DNA from: Stentor coeruleus
Lineage: Eukaryota > Ciliophora > Heterotrichea > Heterotrichida > Stentoridae
Assembly (NCBI GenBank): GCA_001970955.1
Contig: MPUH01000523.1
Coordinates: forward strand, 1 to 48,232
Reading direction: 5' to 3'
Length of the DNA: 48,232 bases
Shown: piece after piece, positions 1 to 9,786 of the stretch
Layout of the letters: each line of letters starts with the position of its first letter
Numbering within the stretch: the stretch's first letter is position 1
Position numbers and translations under genes: made by a program
Notes under the pieces: generated by a model
Database searches by the model: none
What the model was told of the DNA's origin: nothing
The model's input: the letters and a program-made list of their open reading frames with translations, nothing else

Positions 1-42
1 CCCCCTATTTTTCATATTCCTTAAAAAAGATTATTCTCTCTC

Positions 43-121
43 AAAAAAGTCTCAAATTTTAAAAACTCTAACTTATCATAATCATAAAAAAGTCTCACAA
101 TTTTAATAACTCTAACTTCAT
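43..121. repeat. imperfect direct repeat, two copies of about 36 nt
   Basis: A unit starting AAAAAAGTCTCA and ending in CTCTAACTT occurs at about 43-79 and again at about 86-121, a period near 43 nt with a few mismatches and small indels. There is no N between the copies, so unlike the other duplications here this one is not an obvious assembly join. It overlaps the end of a decayed frame on the minus strand. Confidence 0.5.
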
Positions 122-340
122 AAAAAAATCAAGAATATTTTTGCTAAGCTCAGATTTTTATTTTTTTTGCCTTTGATATCTTTAGAGGATTTTAAGTTTT
201 CTGCTACTTTGGATTTAACTTTTTCTCTAGCCTTTGGAACTTTAACTAGGCTGGGTTTTTACTATGTATGATCTTTTGGTTTTTTTTCCCACTTCTTCAG
301 ACTCTTCGCTGTCGGAGGAATGAAAATGTTAGTAAGCCAT
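118..340 (-). pseudogene. small decayed gene, basic C-terminal half
   Basis: Reading the minus strand from the ATG at 340 gives Met-Ala-Tyr, then an in-frame TAA (331-329), then 28 open codons rich in Ser/Asp/Glu then Lys (HFHSSDSEESEEVGKKTK...), ending at a TAA at 244-242. A one-base frame change near 250 leads into a second open frame, very Lys-rich (PSLVKVPKAREKVKSK...), ending TGA at 118. The acidic-then-basic pattern reads like one small nuclear-type protein broken by one stop and one frameshift. I do not recognise the family. Low complexity makes chance possible. Confidence 0.35.
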
Positions 341-749
341 GATAGAAGTTTTTAAAAACTTCTGTAAATGATATTTCTACTACTTCATAATCATTTATAC
401 TTAGGTACTTATATAAAGAATTTATTCAGGCATCTTTTATGTTTATCATGTCTTCAATGTATTTATCGTTTTTTATTAGGAGGTTTTTCATATAGATTTT
501 TTATTGCATTTCCCGTCAGATTTTGTTCTGGGGAAGCCATCCTAGGCAGTGTTGAGTTTCTATAATATTTTCTCATTTTGTCAATAGTTTTTATTATATA
601 TTTTGATATAATGCCATCTAATAAGGCATATTCTTATAAGCTAATTTTAATGATTTTATTTGAATATTTTCATTATTAAAAATTAAGTCTTTTCACTACT
701 TTGCGATCTTATAGTTTTTATACTTGACTTTGACTTAATAAATACTTGA
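341..749. other. gene-poor stretch
   Basis: A 65-codon frame at 368-565 on the plus strand is hydrophobic and has no motif or recognisable start context; I do not call it a gene. Otherwise AT-rich DNA with nothing I can support. Confidence 0.4.
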
Positions 750-1199
750 TCTAAAAGAAGTTTTGATAAATTTTTATTAGAGGATTTCAAATCGCTTATT
801 AAAGATTCTCTTGAAGATGCTTGTCATAAATCATAGTTTGAGATCTTACCAGCATAAGATCTCATTTTTATGTGCTCAAAGCTTGGAAAACTTTTGAAAG
901 TTGTTATTTAAAATGAATTTCTATTATGCTTGGCTTTCGAATTTCTTGAAAATTATTTAGTTAGGGATAAAATCTGGTGGACAAGTTTTTTTATCAAGAT
1001 TGAATATAAGAATCGTATATTTCTGTATGAAGTTTACAATAGATTTTTCATGTTCATAAGCCTTAAGGTTTATTAGAATTTGAGGAAAATTTGGCTCTGA
1101 TAGAAAAGTTTTATTTATGATTTATTATAATTTTTTAGGTTGTTTGCTGATAACTGCATCTCAGATATTCCATAAGATCAAGAGGGAATCAAGTAAAAA
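750..1199 (+). pseudogene. decayed coding-like frame
   Basis: In this frame the codons show a first-position G excess typical of coding DNA. By hand, about 18 of the first 75 codons from 780 begin with G, against about 8 with G second and 12 with G third. Peptides such as EDFKSLIKDSLEDACHKS and a 54-codon stop-free run (912-1073) are seen, broken by TAG at 834, TAA at 855, TAA at 909, TAG at 1074 and several later stops including TGA. No start codon or domain is recognised. It could be an old gene relic; it could also be a chance frame. Confidence 0.3.
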
Positions 1200-1531
1200 T
1201 CAAAACACTGATGACAAAGCCAATAAATTTACACAATTTTTCTATAATTACACGTATAAAAGTATTCAATACAATAAAATTAGAAAATCATCACTTTTGG
1301 CTATTTGCAAATAAAAATCTTTTTATATTTTTTGAGCTAATAAAAATCATTATCATAACCTGTATTTTGAATCTATTTACAAATTTCGTCTATGCATGCT
1401 CTTATAATATAAACACTTACATAATTATTACAATTATTAACTACAAATATTACATTAAGCTTAGCGGGAATATATTATATGTAATGGCGTATAAGATAAA
1501 TTTAGTGTCATAATAATTTTTAGATAATATA
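1200..1531. other. intergenic, no gene seen
   Basis: Overlapping short frames near 1117-1513 have no recognisable product. The last bases read TTTTTAGATAATATA directly before the ATG at 1532, the start-proximal TATA-like context seen at many genes in this window. Confidence 0.4.
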
Positions 1532-1786
1532 ATGGATATACTTTTCGCTGATACAATCCAGGCTCCCAGTACTACTTCTACACAGGCCAATAATACTGAT
1601 ATTTTCTTCAGTATGAAAGAAGAACTAAATTCCAACCTTAAAGAAATGAATAAAAAGTATAGTTTTGATTTTGAATTAGACATGCCCATTAAAAGCAAAA
1701 AAATCGTTTGGCTTATAGAAACTAAACCTATTGACTATATCAAACCATATAAAGTCCTCACAAATACTCAAACTTTTATAGAATAA
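1532..1786 (+). CDS. putative Kip/KRP-type cyclin-dependent kinase inhibitor, 84 aa
   Basis: Small single-exon gene ending in TAA. Residues about 23-73 resemble the cyclin-dependent kinase inhibitor (CDI) domain of animal Kip/Cip and plant KRP/ICK proteins: a DIFF segment followed by a charged helix (SMKEELNSNLKEM), then KKYSFDFELDMPI, then KIVW and a DYIKP segment. In the known family the KY/W-N-F-D core inserts into the CDK N-lobe and a following Tyr/aromatic reaches the ATP site, while an LFG or FF-type segment contacts the cyclin. Order and spacing here are closest to plant KRPs. If right, it would restrain a cell-cycle CDK in the nucleus. It stands alone between gene-poor stretches. The match rests on a short motif, so another family is possible; that the frame is a real gene is more certain than its function. 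Confidence 0.55.
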   Translation: MDILFADTIQAPSTTSTQANNTDIFFSMKEELNSNLKEMNKKYSFDFELDMPIKSKKIVWLIETKPIDYIKPYKVLTNTQTFIE

Positions 1787-2340
1787 ATATTTTCGATATA
1801 ATTATAAAGAGTAATCATATTTTTATAACAAGTCTTTATATTATGTTTTTATCTAATGATTTCATTCTTTTATCATCAAGTTCGATGATATATTTCTACC
1901 TTTTTCTGCGGTGAATAAAAGAAGTAAAGTGAGTCACTTTCTATTTTAATTGTAATAGATTAAATGGTTTAAGCTATTAGGAAATCATAAAGTTTTTAGG
2001 ATAGTTTAGAGTATAGTTTTTCTTTTAGAGTAGATTGAAATAGTGATAAAGAAATGTAGATGTATAGGAGGATGATTTATAAAGAATACTTTTTTAGGTT
2101 TGAGTAAAAAAGACAGAGGATTGTAATGAGATATGAGGTTAAGNGTAGATTGAAATAGTGATAAAGAAATGTAGATGTATAGGAGGATGATTTTTAAAGA
2201 ATACTTTTTTAGGTTTGAGTAAAAAAGACAGAGGATTGTAATGAGATATGAGGTTAAGAGAAGGAGAGGATTTTAAGTTATGATTAATTGGATATATGGT
2301 AGGATTTTAGATGGGATAAGGGATTAAATATACTTTTATA
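1787..2340. other. gene-free stretch with assembly join
   Basis: No gene seen. From about 2000 the plus strand becomes purine-rich (many G, few C). It holds the duplicated block around the N at 2144. Confidence 0.5.
2030..2258. repeat. 114-nt duplication flanking a single N (assembly join)
   Basis: Bases 2030-2143 recur at 2145-2258 with one mismatch (ATTTATAAAG against ATTTTTAAAG), separated only by the N at 2144. This is what a scaffolder leaves when two overlapping contig ends are placed end to end with a one-base gap. Confidence 0.9.
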
Positions 2341-2650
2341 AATAGTTTATGTGCGAAGTAACTTTATAGGCGATTTTAAGATTTAGATTATGATAAATGT
2401 TTTGATAGGATTTATTATGGGTTTGACTTATAAGTTGAAGAAAATTAGGAAATTATGTTAAGGGAATAACTTTAGGAGATTTAGGTATGTAATTTGTGAG
2501 GGATGAATTAGAATTTTACTATGCTTAAACTAAAAAAAAAGATAAGGTTTATGGAAGTTATTAATATAAAGGTTAGAGATATCAAGATATAGATGCTGAT
2601 ATAAAAAAACTATAAAAGAAAATCCATTGATTAAATTAAGATATAATAAG
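2341..2650 (+). pseudogene. decayed coding-like frame
   Basis: Two overlapping frames look protein-like: 2341-2490 (segments such as DLDYDKCFDRIYYGFDL) and 2451-2650 (segments such as KKKDKVYGSY and RYQDIDADIKKL), the second with about 18 of 60 codons starting with G. Both are broken by many TAA/TAG and some TGA. A single gene with one frameshift would fit, but both frames read plausibly over the same bases, which is a warning that this could be chance in AT-rich DNA. Confidence 0.22.
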
Positions 2651-3094
2651 CATAGGATAAAATAATTTTAGTTCATAAATGTCTAATTACTTATATAATC
2701 ATAATTCGACCATTTAGCTATAATTATCAAATAATGTTAGTTTAATCTCCTTTATACCTTAAAATCTTTTCAGTGAATCAAATTGCCAAATTTCCAATAC
2801 AATGATAATCATATCTCCAATAATATTTCCTAATGCTATTAGCAAAAGAAAAATCTTCCTATCCCATTCCACACATTTTCCCCTTTAAATCCAACTAAAA
2901 TCCTACCAATCTCTATTTATCATATCTTTTCTCATTTTAATCTTAAATCCTCATTATCAACCAAAATTTATAAACTTTAATCTCCAAAAGCCCATCTCAA
3001 CTAATAAACCTTAAAATCCAACCTTTTTAACCTAAAAAATAAACCTCCTATAGTCTCCAAAGCCAACTTAAACCAAAAATTTTTATATAAAAAA
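2651..3094. other. C-rich leader region of the USP gene
   Basis: No gene. The plus strand switches from G-rich (left) to C-rich with almost no G as the start codon at 3095 approaches, matching the 5' skew seen before other plus-strand genes. TTTTATATAAAAAA lies directly before the ATG. Confidence 0.5.
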
Positions 3095-4120
3095 ATGGAA
3101 ATCCGAGGTCTGTCAAACAACGGGGAAAACAACTGCTACCTTAACGTTCTCATCCAAATCTTCTGGAACTTCCCTGAAATTAAGCAAAAAATTATAACAA
3201 AAGCCCATTCTCATTCTTCAAGCCCTTGCGTAACATGCGAATTATCGGTAATAATTACTCAGAGCCTTTTTATCAGCATGGAATTCTCAGGTACTAGAAA
3301 TTTCTCTATCAACAGCCTTAAATCCGCTATTTTTTCACTACACGACAAAGAAATTGATAACGAATTCGGCTGCGCAATTGAAAACTTCGAGCAAATCCTC
3401 GATATTTTCCATAAAGAAAGCGAAATCCTCATAGAAAACGATTGTTCCAGCACTTGTCTAGCCCATTATTTCTTTTCAATGTCCTTAGGCAATTACAGGT
3501 AAACGTAACTTAGCAAATGCTGTGGGATTTCCAAGGTCGAAAATGAAAGTCCTTATCTTTTCCTTAGCATCCTAGCCAAAGATCTGGAAAATTGGGTGTT
3601 TTTTAATGAAACTATAAATAAAAAATTCGAAGATTTACTCAAATTCACACTTGACTCAGGGGAAAATAAAAGTTTCTGTGCGAAATGTCGAAAAATAAGC
3701 CGATGCACTAAAATATTTATAAAACTCCCAAAAATCCTCGCTATAACTGTGCTTTGGGATTTAAGGGACCATCGTTTTTGCAATGTTTTTACAAACAGTT
3801 TGCATTATAATGTTAAAATACCAAATTATCATAATGGCCAAGCTGATTATACGAATTATATATTAAAAGGTATTGTGTGTTTTAAAATCAACCATTATTG
3901 TTGTTATTTTTTCAATAGTATATTGAAAATTTGGTATATATTTGATGATACATATTCTAGAAGACTGAAGAATTTGATGGAAGTTATTAAAAATATGAGA
4001 AGTAATGGAGGAGTGCCTGTGATACTGTTTTTAGAGCATGTTGGGGAGAAGGAGCTAACTTTTGAGGATATTGAAAGCTATGTTGATGAACTAAACTGTA
4101 GCAATTGCCAGGTTTTATAA
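3095..4120 (+). CDS. ubiquitin carboxyl-terminal hydrolase, USP53/54-like, 336 aa
   Basis: Spliced from 3095-3498 and 3514-4120 by removal of a 15-nt intron. It would hydrolyse ubiquitin conjugates or, as argued for some USP53/54 relatives, be weak or inactive. Visible USP signatures: the Cys box RGLSNNGENNCYLN with catalytic Cys14; CVTC at 45-48, where USP53/54 have a Zn pair; Cys pairs at 137/138 and 190/193; and the His box with His262 in KINHYCC, followed by W...IFDD near 275-280. The protein is little more than the catalytic core and lacks the long tail of animal USP53/54. The first half of the gene is C-rich and the second G-rich. It ends 73 bp from the end of the convergent ValRS gene. 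Confidence 0.85.
3499..3513 (+). other. 15-nt intron in the USP gene
   Basis: GTAAACGTAACTTAG. Left in place it gives an in-frame stop; removal joins the CVTC half to the His-box half in one frame. Confidence 0.93.
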
Positions 4121-4193
4121 TCGTAAATTTAATTATAATACAAAATAAAGTCTAAAAAATATGCAGATTGTTAACTAAAATCTAAAAGCTAAT

Positions 4194-7136
4194 TTAAAGA
4201 GCTGATTTCAGTTTCTCGACCTCCATATTGATTTTTTCAAGTTCCTCTTCACTATCTTTTAGTTTTTGTCTAAAGGTTTCCTTAACATTTTCAGGGGTCT
4301 TTTCCTCATAATTTGGTGTCTGCATTTTTTTCAACGTTCCTTCTATGGTCTTTACCAACTGAACCTTACGTTTTTCCAGTTTTGTGATCTCAGCTTGAAC
4401 GTTGACCATCCCGGCAATTTGTAAATAAACTTCAATATTTCCATTGATATTCATAAGACACCCTTTAGGAACTTCATTCACAATCTCAACCTTGCCACAT
4501 TTACCTAGAATCTGAATAACTTCGCATTGATCTTCAATTAATGCTCTAACATTGTCAGGACACCTTATAAAAATTATAGGTTTTTTACCGAAAAGATTTA
4601 AATTGGCTTGCATTGACCTTATACTATGTGTAGCTTTTTCTATGTTTTCCATTCTAATTTCGCTTTCCTCATCTTCTAAATGTGCTTGATATTTTGGATA
4701 TGGGGCAATTGAGATACTTATAGATTTCCAAGGAGTTTCTGGAAGTCTTTGATATAATTCTTCAGTTATAAATGGAATCATAGGGTGCATAAGTAAAAGT
4801 CCTTTTTCTATAGCATGGAACATAGCATTAGCTGTGCTAATTTTTGATGCTTCATCAGCACAACGGATAACTGGTTTAATAGCTTCAAGATATGTATCCG
4901 CAACTTCATGTAGCCAATATTCATGAAGTACTTGAACTGTCATACCAAACTCGTATTTCTGGAGTTTCTGGACAACGTTTTCTATAGTTTTATTCATCCT
5001 GTGAATAATCCACCTATTAATAAACTCGTTAGGCCTTTTATTCAAAAACTCAGGGTCTGGGACGAAGTTTTCAGGGAATGTACTTGTTGCGAACTTGAAA
5101 ATATTCCACAGTTTATTCATAAAAAGCCTATACCCGACAACTCTTTTGATATCTAAATTAATATTCCTTCCTTGTATTGTATATGATAACAATCCAAGCC
5201 TCATAGCATCACTACCACAAGAAGGTATTCCATCAGGGAACTCTTTCTTTTTCCCTTCAATCCCTGTATTTATAGCTTTTTCACTCAAATTACTATCTTT
5301 AAGTTTCTGAATCAATACATCTAAACTACATCCATTAATAACCTCAAGTGGGTCTATAACATTTCCTTCAGATTTAGACATTTTTTTCCCATCACTATCA
5401 CGAATCATAGCATGTAAATACACAGTAGTAAAAGGAAGCTGATCTGTTAAACATAAACTCATCATAACCATTCTAGCAACCCAGAAAAACAATATATCAT
5501 GGCCTGTCTCAAGGATAGTCCCTGGGAAAAAAGCTTTAAAATCTTCACTTTCAAGATCTGGCCAACCTAAAGTTGAGAAAGGGAATAATCCTGATGAAAA
5601 CCAAGTATCTAGTACATCTTCATCTTGAGAAATTGTTATACTGTCAGTATCGTTTTGTTTGTATTTTTGAGCATTTTGTAAGGCTTCGTCATAGTTTCTT
5701 CCAACAACCCATTGTTCAGTATTGATTTTTTCTCCTGATTCTGATAATACTGCAACTCTGTATGCTGGAATGCGATGACCCCACCAGAGCTGTCGGGATA
5801 TACACCAATCTTGGATATTATCAAGCCAATGGAACCAGTTATCAACATATATATCAGGTAAAATTGTTAAATGACCTTCACGCACTGCTGAACAGGCTCT
5901 TTTGGCTAGGTTGTCACATTTTACCCACCATTGAGGTTTTAGATAAGGTTCAATAACATCACCGCTTCTACTACAAAAACCTAGAGACATTGGGTTTTTC
6001 TCTTTACTTAACCAAAGACCCATGGCTGTAAGTTCTTTTTCTATTGCCCATCTACAGTCAAATCGCATCATTCCAGCGAATTTGCCCCCATTATCGTTTA
6101 TTTTCCCATCTTCAGTAAAAATGCTTATTTTTTCTAACCCATTCCTTTCACCACATTTAAAGTCGTTATAATCATGAGCTGGGGTAACTTTTACAGCTCC
6201 TGTACCGAAACTCATATCAACAAGAACTGGATCAGCAATAACCGTCATGTTCCTCTCAGGTAAAAATGGATGTATAAGTTTTTTACCAATAAGATGTTTA
6301 TACCTAGGATCTTCAGGATGAACCGCAACAGCTACATCACCAAGCATAGTCTCTAAACGTGTAGTCGCAACAACTATTTTTTCATCAGAATCAGCAACTT
6401 GATAAGCAAAATGATGAAGTACTCCAAACTCATAAGTTCCTTTATGATTAGGAACCCTAATTCTCGTAATATCATTAAGCTCTTTATACTCAACTTCAAT
6501 ATCACTAATCGCTGTCTTAAGAAAACAACTCCAATTAACCAGTCTATTAGCTCTATATATAATCCCCATATCAAACATTCTAACAAAAGCTTCTGTTACA
6601 GCACGATTAAGCTTTGGATCTAAAGTAAAACAGCTTCGAGTCCAATCAGCACTAATACCAACTCTTTTATATTGCTGACATATACGATTGCCATAAGTCT
6701 CTTTCCATTGCCAAATCCTATCAACAAAAGCTTCACGACCTAAATCATGTCTACTAAGCCCTTCTTGTTTAGCTAATTGTTTTTCTACTACAGCTTGTGT
6801 AGCAATACCAGCATGATCTACTCCTGGAAGCCATAATGTTGATTTACCACTCATACGATTCCAACGAGTTAGGGTATCTTCAATAGATCCAGTTAAAGCA
6901 TGACCTAAATGTAAAGATCCAGTAACATTAGGTGGTGGAATCATCATGACGAATTTCTGGTCAGGAGTTAATGGGATTGTTTTCTCAGCTGAAGGAGTGA
7001 AATATCCTTGACTTTCCCACCATTCGCCCCATTCAGACTCTACAGCTTGGTAGTCATATGCGGCGGCCATAGGAGAAGTTAGATCTTTTGCGATCTTGGA
7101 AGCTTGTCTTAAAGCATTTTTCATTTCCTCAGACAT
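4194..7136 (-). CDS. VARS: valyl-tRNA synthetase, cytosolic, 980 aa
   Basis: Class I aminoacyl-tRNA synthetase that charges tRNA-Val. The HIGH signature is HLGH at residues 76-79 inside PPPNVTGSLHLGHALTG. LWLPGVDHAGIATQ follows, the KMSKS loop is at 585-589 (DGKKMSKSEGNV), a connective-peptide editing region lies between, and the C-terminal coiled-coil arm typical of ValRS spans the last 65 or so residues (AEITKLEKRKVQL...). Length is normal and no intron is needed. The start at 7136 gives a natural N-terminus and is preceded by CACTATAA. All Trp are TGG and all Gln CAA/CAG, the best evidence here for standard-code translation. A mitochondrial form cannot be excluded, but no targeting presequence is evident. 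Confidence 0.97.
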   Translation of the reverse strand: MSEEMKNALRQASKIAKDLTSPMAAAYDYQAVESEWGEWWESQGYFTPSAEKTIPLTPDQKFVMMIPPPNVTGSLHLGHALTGSIEDTLTRWNRMSGKSTLWLPGVDHAGIATQAVVEKQLAKQEGLSRHDLGREAFVDRIWQWKETYGNRICQQYKRVGISADWTRSCFTLDPKLNRAVTEAFVRMFDMGIIYRANRLVNWSCFLKTAISDIEVEYKELNDITRIRVPNHKGTYEFGVLHHFAYQVADSDEKIVVATTRLETMLGDVAVAVHPEDPRYKHLIGKKLIHPFLPERNMTVIADPVLVDMSFGTGAVKVTPAHDYNDFKCGERNGLEKISIFTEDGKINDNGGKFAGMMRFDCRWAIEKELTAMGLWLSKEKNPMSLGFCSRSGDVIEPYLKPQWWVKCDNLAKRACSAVREGHLTILPDIYVDNWFHWLDNIQDWCISRQLWWGHRIPAYRVAVLSESGEKINTEQWVVGRNYDEALQNAQKYKQNDTDSITISQDEDVLDTWFSSGLFPFSTLGWPDLESEDFKAFFPGTILETGHDILFFWVARMVMMSLCLTDQLPFTTVYLHAMIRDSDGKKMSKSEGNVIDPLEVINGCSLDVLIQKLKDSNLSEKAINTGIEGKKKEFPDGIPSCGSDAMRLGLLSYTIQGRNINLDIKRVVGYRLFMNKLWNIFKFATSTFPENFVPDPEFLNKRPNEFINRWIIHRMNKTIENVVQKLQKYEFGMTVQVLHEYWLHEVADTYLEAIKPVIRCADEASKISTANAMFHAIEKGLLLMHPMIPFITEELYQRLPETPWKSISISIAPYPKYQAHLEDEESEIRMENIEKATHSIRSMQANLNLFGKKPIIFIRCPDNVRALIEDQCEVIQILGKCGKVEIVNEVPKGCLMNINGNIEVYLQIAGMVNVQAEITKLEKRKVQLVKTIEGTLKKMQTPNYEEKTPENVKETFRQKLKDSEEELEKINMEVEKLKSAL

Positions 7137-7587
7137 TTATAGTGGTTTATAGATGAGTAAAGATTAGGTTTAGGTTTAGATTATTAGATTAAGATATTAT
7201 TTTACTTGCAGTTCAGTGTTTTAAAAGTTCTTTAATAAGACTAAAAGTTTGATATTAACAGAAATACTTGATGTGGTTTTGAATTTTTTATGTAAGACAG
7301 GGTTTTTGTTAAAAGTGTCTTTGTTTGATAGCTTAGATAGATTATAAACTGAAAATGACATGGCTTCATCTTGAAAATTGTTTATTGGTCAGAAGGTAGG
7401 GCAATTTATCATGAAATACTTAGTTGTACAAGGAAGGTAACAGACTCTATAGGAGAATAAATCGATATGTCTGAGATTATCAAGCTGCAAAATTCAGATT
7501 AAATGCTTGGATGAGACAAAGATATTGGCTTTTATATATATAAAATTGTATTTTATGAGCTTTGAATGGATTTTAGGTTTTTATAGA
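7137..7587. other. intergenic, no gene seen
   Basis: Upstream DNA of the ValRS gene. No frame with coding character found on either strand. Confidence 0.5.
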
Positions 7588-7850
7588 TTAAGATGGAATC
7601 TGTGGCAAAATGTAGGTCAACTGGATGATATTAGACGAATATATCATCATTGGGTAACTAGTTTGGGTTTGCATTGGTGTATCTGACTTTTGAGGAAGTT
7701 CCATCCAGCTTTCTCCATATTCTATTTGAACTTCACACTGGAAACCTACATTGCATCAAATCTTATTCTCTCAAGAATCTGCTCTATGTAATGAACTTCT
7801 GTCTCACAGTCTCCAGCAAATTTATCAATTTCCCTTATACTTTCTATCAT
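7588..7850 (-). pseudogene. possible small gene interrupted by a frameshift
   Basis: On the minus strand an ATG at 7850 opens 34 codons (MIESIREIDKFAGDCETEV...) ending at a TAG at 7748-7746. A second frame is open from 7755 to a TAA at 7588 (CEVQIEYGESWMELPQKSD...). Both look like ordinary soluble protein. The phase difference needs a 14- or 17-nt intron or one missing/extra base; no 15- or 16-nt GT-AG intron fits. Either a decayed gene, a one-base sequence error, or chance. Its base skew runs opposite to that of the confident genes, which argues against a live gene. Confidence 0.3.
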
Positions 7851-8046
7851 TGCAAATATTAAATTTTTTATATATCCCAAGTATTTTCTTTATAAAATCA
7901 AAATTTGATTAAGTTTTATCAAAAATCATATGTAAGTTTACGTTAAAAATATATATAAAAAAATCATAATTTGGCCCTAAAAAAATATTTATATTCATAT
8001 CTTTATGATTACAATCTTGTATGATTATAACAAAATTAAAAAAATT
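7851..8046. other. intergenic, no gene seen
   Basis: AT-rich, T-rich spacer downstream of the ankyrin gene; nothing recognised. Confidence 0.4.
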
Positions 8047-9190
8047 CTATTTATGGAACTCAGATATAGTGCTGCCGAAAAGACTATTCATAGAATGATT
8101 GTCAGAAATCGAACTAACCAAACTGTCATCTTTATCCCCACAGCTTACCGCATACATAGTCATAAAATTGAATCTCCTAGACTCAAACTGCTCTCCTTGC
8201 TCAATTGGCCCATCGCCATTATTTCTCTCAGGCTCACTAGCAGCCTTCTCAATTTCAATTTTTTTCGTATTTATCCCTAAAATCTTGAGTTTTTTCTCAA
8301 TAAACTCAATAATTTCCTTATCCTCAGCAAGCAACAAAGTTTCCTCATAATTATATTTAATATCAATCCCTGCAACATCAACAAGATATACAATTATCTG
8401 TAAATACTGCAAATGAGGATGAAGTCTACTACCAGCAGTAGCAATCTGTATTGCTGATTCACCAACTTTATTTCTAATCATAAAATTAGCCCCGCATTTC
8501 TGATGCAAAAACTTGACCATTGTATAATTTCCATGTCTACAAGCTATAAGTGCTGCATTTTCCCCAGTACTTTCATCTTGTTGTTCTAAATCGACTTCAA
8601 AAGGTATATTCGAAGAGTTCCTAAAATATTCATTTATTATAGTAACAACATTTATATGTCCATATTGTACAGCCATTTGTATTGCAGTATATGCTAACTT
8701 AGCTGCAGGTTTAGCTCCAGTATCTAAATTAAAGTCTATAGTAAATGACTTNAGCTCCAGTATCTAAATTAAAGTCTATAGTAAATGACTTATCATGAGG
8801 TTTATCGTTTATATGATTTTCAATATATATAGGTAAATAGTAATTAAGAATATCTGAATAACCTTTTGAACATATGAGGGCTATAAGATCAATACCTTGG
8901 GAGTGGAGAAGATTTTCTGTTAATGAAAGACTACAACCTAATTTGTGGAAATGCTGGAAAATCTCGTTACGACCTAAGAAAAGAGCATAGCCTAAAGCAT
9001 TTAATTTTAAACCTCGAATTGAGCTTAGAGCATTGTCGAGTTGGCTAAGAATTTTCTCTTTGTTTTTTTGGTACTCGGAACTTTCCATTAGTTTGGTTAG
9101 GGTTTTAAGATTGTTTTTTTCAATTGAATCTTTGATGTTTTGGATTATATCGCTATTGTTGCACTTTAGTTCGCTTTGACAGCATCCCAT
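8047..9190 (-). CDS. ankyrin-repeat protein with MGCC lipid-anchor start, broken by an assembly join
   Basis: Two frames, 9190-8729 and 8676-8047, are halves of one gene. They are separated by a 39-nt duplication plus one N; removing one copy and the N leaves 1104 nt, exactly 368 codons, open throughout (367 aa). Ankyrin-like helices are visible (LNALGYALFLGRNEIFQHF, TAIQMAVQYGHINVV, NAALIACRHGNYTMVKFL, ESAIQIAT). The N-terminus MGCCQSE fits N-myristoylation on Gly2 with palmitoylation on Cys3/4, so it is likely membrane-bound. The C-terminal tail is charged and without known domain. Partners cannot be told from sequence. ATAAACATAAA precedes the start. Confidence 0.8.
8713..8791. repeat. 39-nt duplication flanking a single N (assembly join) inside the ankyrin gene
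   Basis: 8713-8751 is identical to 8753-8791, with N at 8752. The reading frame of the surrounding gene is restored exactly by dropping one copy. Confidence 0.95.
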
Positions 9191-9786
9191 TTTATGTTTA
9201 TTTGATGAAGAATATTAATTTTTTGAAGTTAAATTGTGGGATAGATGAGATTTTATGATGAGAGGTGAGATGATTTGCTGAAGATAGAAGTGGGAAATGA
9301 AATTGGGATGTGTTTCTTGTCTAGAAAAAAGTTTTATTATTTCAACAGTTTATGCTTATAATATATATAAGTATTGGAAGCTGAAATAAATATTTTAATG
9401 ATAATTGCTATACATAGGTGTATTGATAATGATCTAAAGAAAGATAGAATTTGAAATTTGCTTTTAGATACTTTAATTATATATATAGGAGAAATTTACA
9501 AATTGTATTATCAAATTCACGATAAAATTGCAATGTTTTGATTGAGATGGATAATTTATAGGGGAAAAAGCAATTAAAAGTTATTGTAACAAAGTTTTAG
9601 TCTAATTTATTATAATATATTTATTAAAAGTAGGCATAAGCTTATTATTACTCCAAATTTTAATGATATATTTATTTTAAGTACACCAACTTAATAATAA
9701 TTAGTATTTTTGCAATAAACTAGAGTTAATTTATTATGGTTTAGCATTCAAAATAAGGTATTTTAACTATATAATCGGAGATAAAT
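9191..9786. other. intergenic between divergent genes
   Basis: About 600 bp of AT-rich spacer between the starts of the ankyrin and PH genes; no gene seen. Confidence 0.5.

Noticed and set aside
1-20. C-run at the left edge as a telomere
   Set aside because: Only one CCCCCT is present, with no repeat array.
4194-7136. Whole genome using a reassigned stop code
   Set aside because: ValRS, the 778-aa kinase fusion, Spen, CK1 and the GTPase are open under the standard code with no TAA, TAG or TGA used as sense.
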